Assembly: GCA_904394195.1 (NCBI GenBank)
Contig: CAJFNH010000079.1
Location: 1-6,188 of the forward strand
DNA from: Candidatus Gallimonas caecicola
Lineage (GTDB): Bacteria > Bacillota > Clostridia > Christensenellales > Borkfalkiaceae
Direction: 5' to 3'
Length of the DNA stretch: 6,188 nt
The notes beneath the pieces were generated by a model. It was not told the DNA's origin and searched no databases. It worked only from the letters and a program-made list of their open reading frames with translations. Shown piece by piece: positions 5,657-6,188 of the stretch; the first letter of the stretch is position 1, and every line of letters begins with the position of its first letter. The position numbers and the translations under genes are program-made.

Positions 5657-6188
5657 TTACAGCCCCTTTCTTGCACTGCGGTAAAACCCGCGGCGGCGCG
5701 TTTCAACAAGATGATATTCCTGTTCCCGTTCCAGATCGTACACACATGGATTTTTGGGCGATGCAAAGCGGATTTTCCCGCCGATATCGGTGATCAGCGC
5801 ATAGCCGTAGCTGCACAAGAGCACCGGGATCCCGCACAAAAACGCCTGTGCACGCGCAAGCATGGGCTCGAGCGATTCGGTCAGCTGTTCAAACATACAC
5901 ACCGCAACATCGGCGCCGCCGGCGGAGAGCGTTTCCAGCACGCGGGAAAAATAAAGGTCCTCCGCAACGACGACGCCCAGCTTCCCGGCCGACGTCTCAT
6001 AGATCTTGATGCCCGCTCCCGCACGGTACTGGCTGCCGTCAATACGGTTGACCATATCGGAAACGCCAAGGATGCGCCCTTTTTCCGCCACGACCACGGA
6101 CTTGCGGCGGATCCCGCGCGCATCGGTAAAACACCCGCCCAGAACAACGCAGCGCTTTTCCTTGGAGAGCAGAGCGACATCCTCAAAA
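5657..6188 (-). CDS. Nitrilase-superfamily (carbon-nitrogen hydrolase fold) protein, catalytic residues apparently lost; partial
   Basis: The gene runs off the right edge; 176 C-terminal residues are visible, numbered here from the first complete codon. The fold is recognisable from GGCFTD (17-22), AEKGRILGVSDMV (34-46), YRAGAG (54-59), IYETSAGKLGVVVAEDLYF (62-80), GGADVAVCMF (90-99) and RAQAFLCGIPVLLCSYG (112-128). These parallel the nitrilase pattern of a G-x-ILG segment, F-x-PG, GxIGVxICYD, RGADVLLV and RAxEN. The catalytic Cys of the ICYD motif is replaced by Ala (VAED, 74-77), and the Lys expected after GR/GV-Y-R is occupied by Met45. The catalytic Glu lies outside the window. No frameshift is visible, so it is a likely pseudoenzyme or binding protein rather than a decayed gene. 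It ends 38 nt before the CBS gene on the same strand. I cannot name its ligand. Confidence 0.75.
   Translation of the reverse strand, partial: FEDVALLSKEKRCVVLGGCFTDARGIRRKSVVVAEKGRILGVSDMVNRIDGSQYRAGAGIKIYETSAGKLGVVVAEDLYFSRVLETLSAGGADVAVCMFEQLTESLEPMLARAQAFLCGIPVLLCSYGYALITDIGGKIRFASPKNPCVYDLEREQEYHLVETRRRGFYRSARKGL

Noticed and set aside
1..6188. CRISPR arrays, tRNA or rRNA genes, insertion sequences
   Set aside because: No regularly spaced repeats, no tRNA-like or rRNA-like segments, and no transposase frames or terminal inverted repeats were found by reading both strands.

Overview
The window looks like a chromosomal piece of an anaerobic, Gram-positive-type bacterium, most likely a Clostridia or Christensenellales-like Firmicute. 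The evidence is an NfnAB-type electron-bifurcating transhydrogenase pair, a DegV-family lipid-binding protein, near-consensus SigA promoters, strong AGGAGG ribosome binding sites and compact intergenic regions. Taxonomy is inferred from gene content only. The core genes are GC-rich. The left end (about 1-1530) is lower in GC and becomes very AT-rich at the extreme left, as expected for an acquired cassette.

Layout, left to right. (1) 30-1519, minus strand: a 5'-truncated Rhs C-terminal end (RHS core, then a glycine-rich hydrophobic stretch, then a variable tail) followed 5 nt later by a small AT-rich gene that is probably its immunity protein. The module has no Rhs barrel and abuts the terminator of the next gene. 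(2) 1590-3828, minus strand: nfnA and nfnB, one base apart, forming a two-gene operon for NADH-dependent reduced ferredoxin:NADP+ oxidoreductase, with a perfect promoter upstream and a strong terminator downstream. (3) 3829-4004: a divergent intergenic region with two perfect TTGACA-17-TATAAT promoters firing in opposite directions. (4) 4005-4874, plus strand: a DegV-family protein, ending at a bidirectional terminator shared with the convergent gene. (5) 4914-5618, minus strand: an N-terminal helical domain carrying an RNxxxH motif (HEPN-like) joined to a CBS pair, with a promoter placed so that transcription should begin at or within about a base of its ATG (probable leaderless mRNA). (6) 5657-6188, minus strand, cut by the window edge: a nitrilase-fold protein that appears to have lost the catalytic Cys and Lys.

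The nfn operon balances NADH, NADPH and ferredoxin pools. DegV is a separate monocistronic housekeeping unit. The HEPN-CBS gene and the nitrilase-like gene lie in tandem and may be partly co-transcribed, but the promoter between them suggests the HEPN-CBS gene can be expressed independently. The points most worth a second look are the RNxxxH-CBS fusion with a leaderless start, the apparent nitrilase pseudoenzyme, and the orphan Rhs toxin-tip/immunity cassette joined to the nfn terminator.
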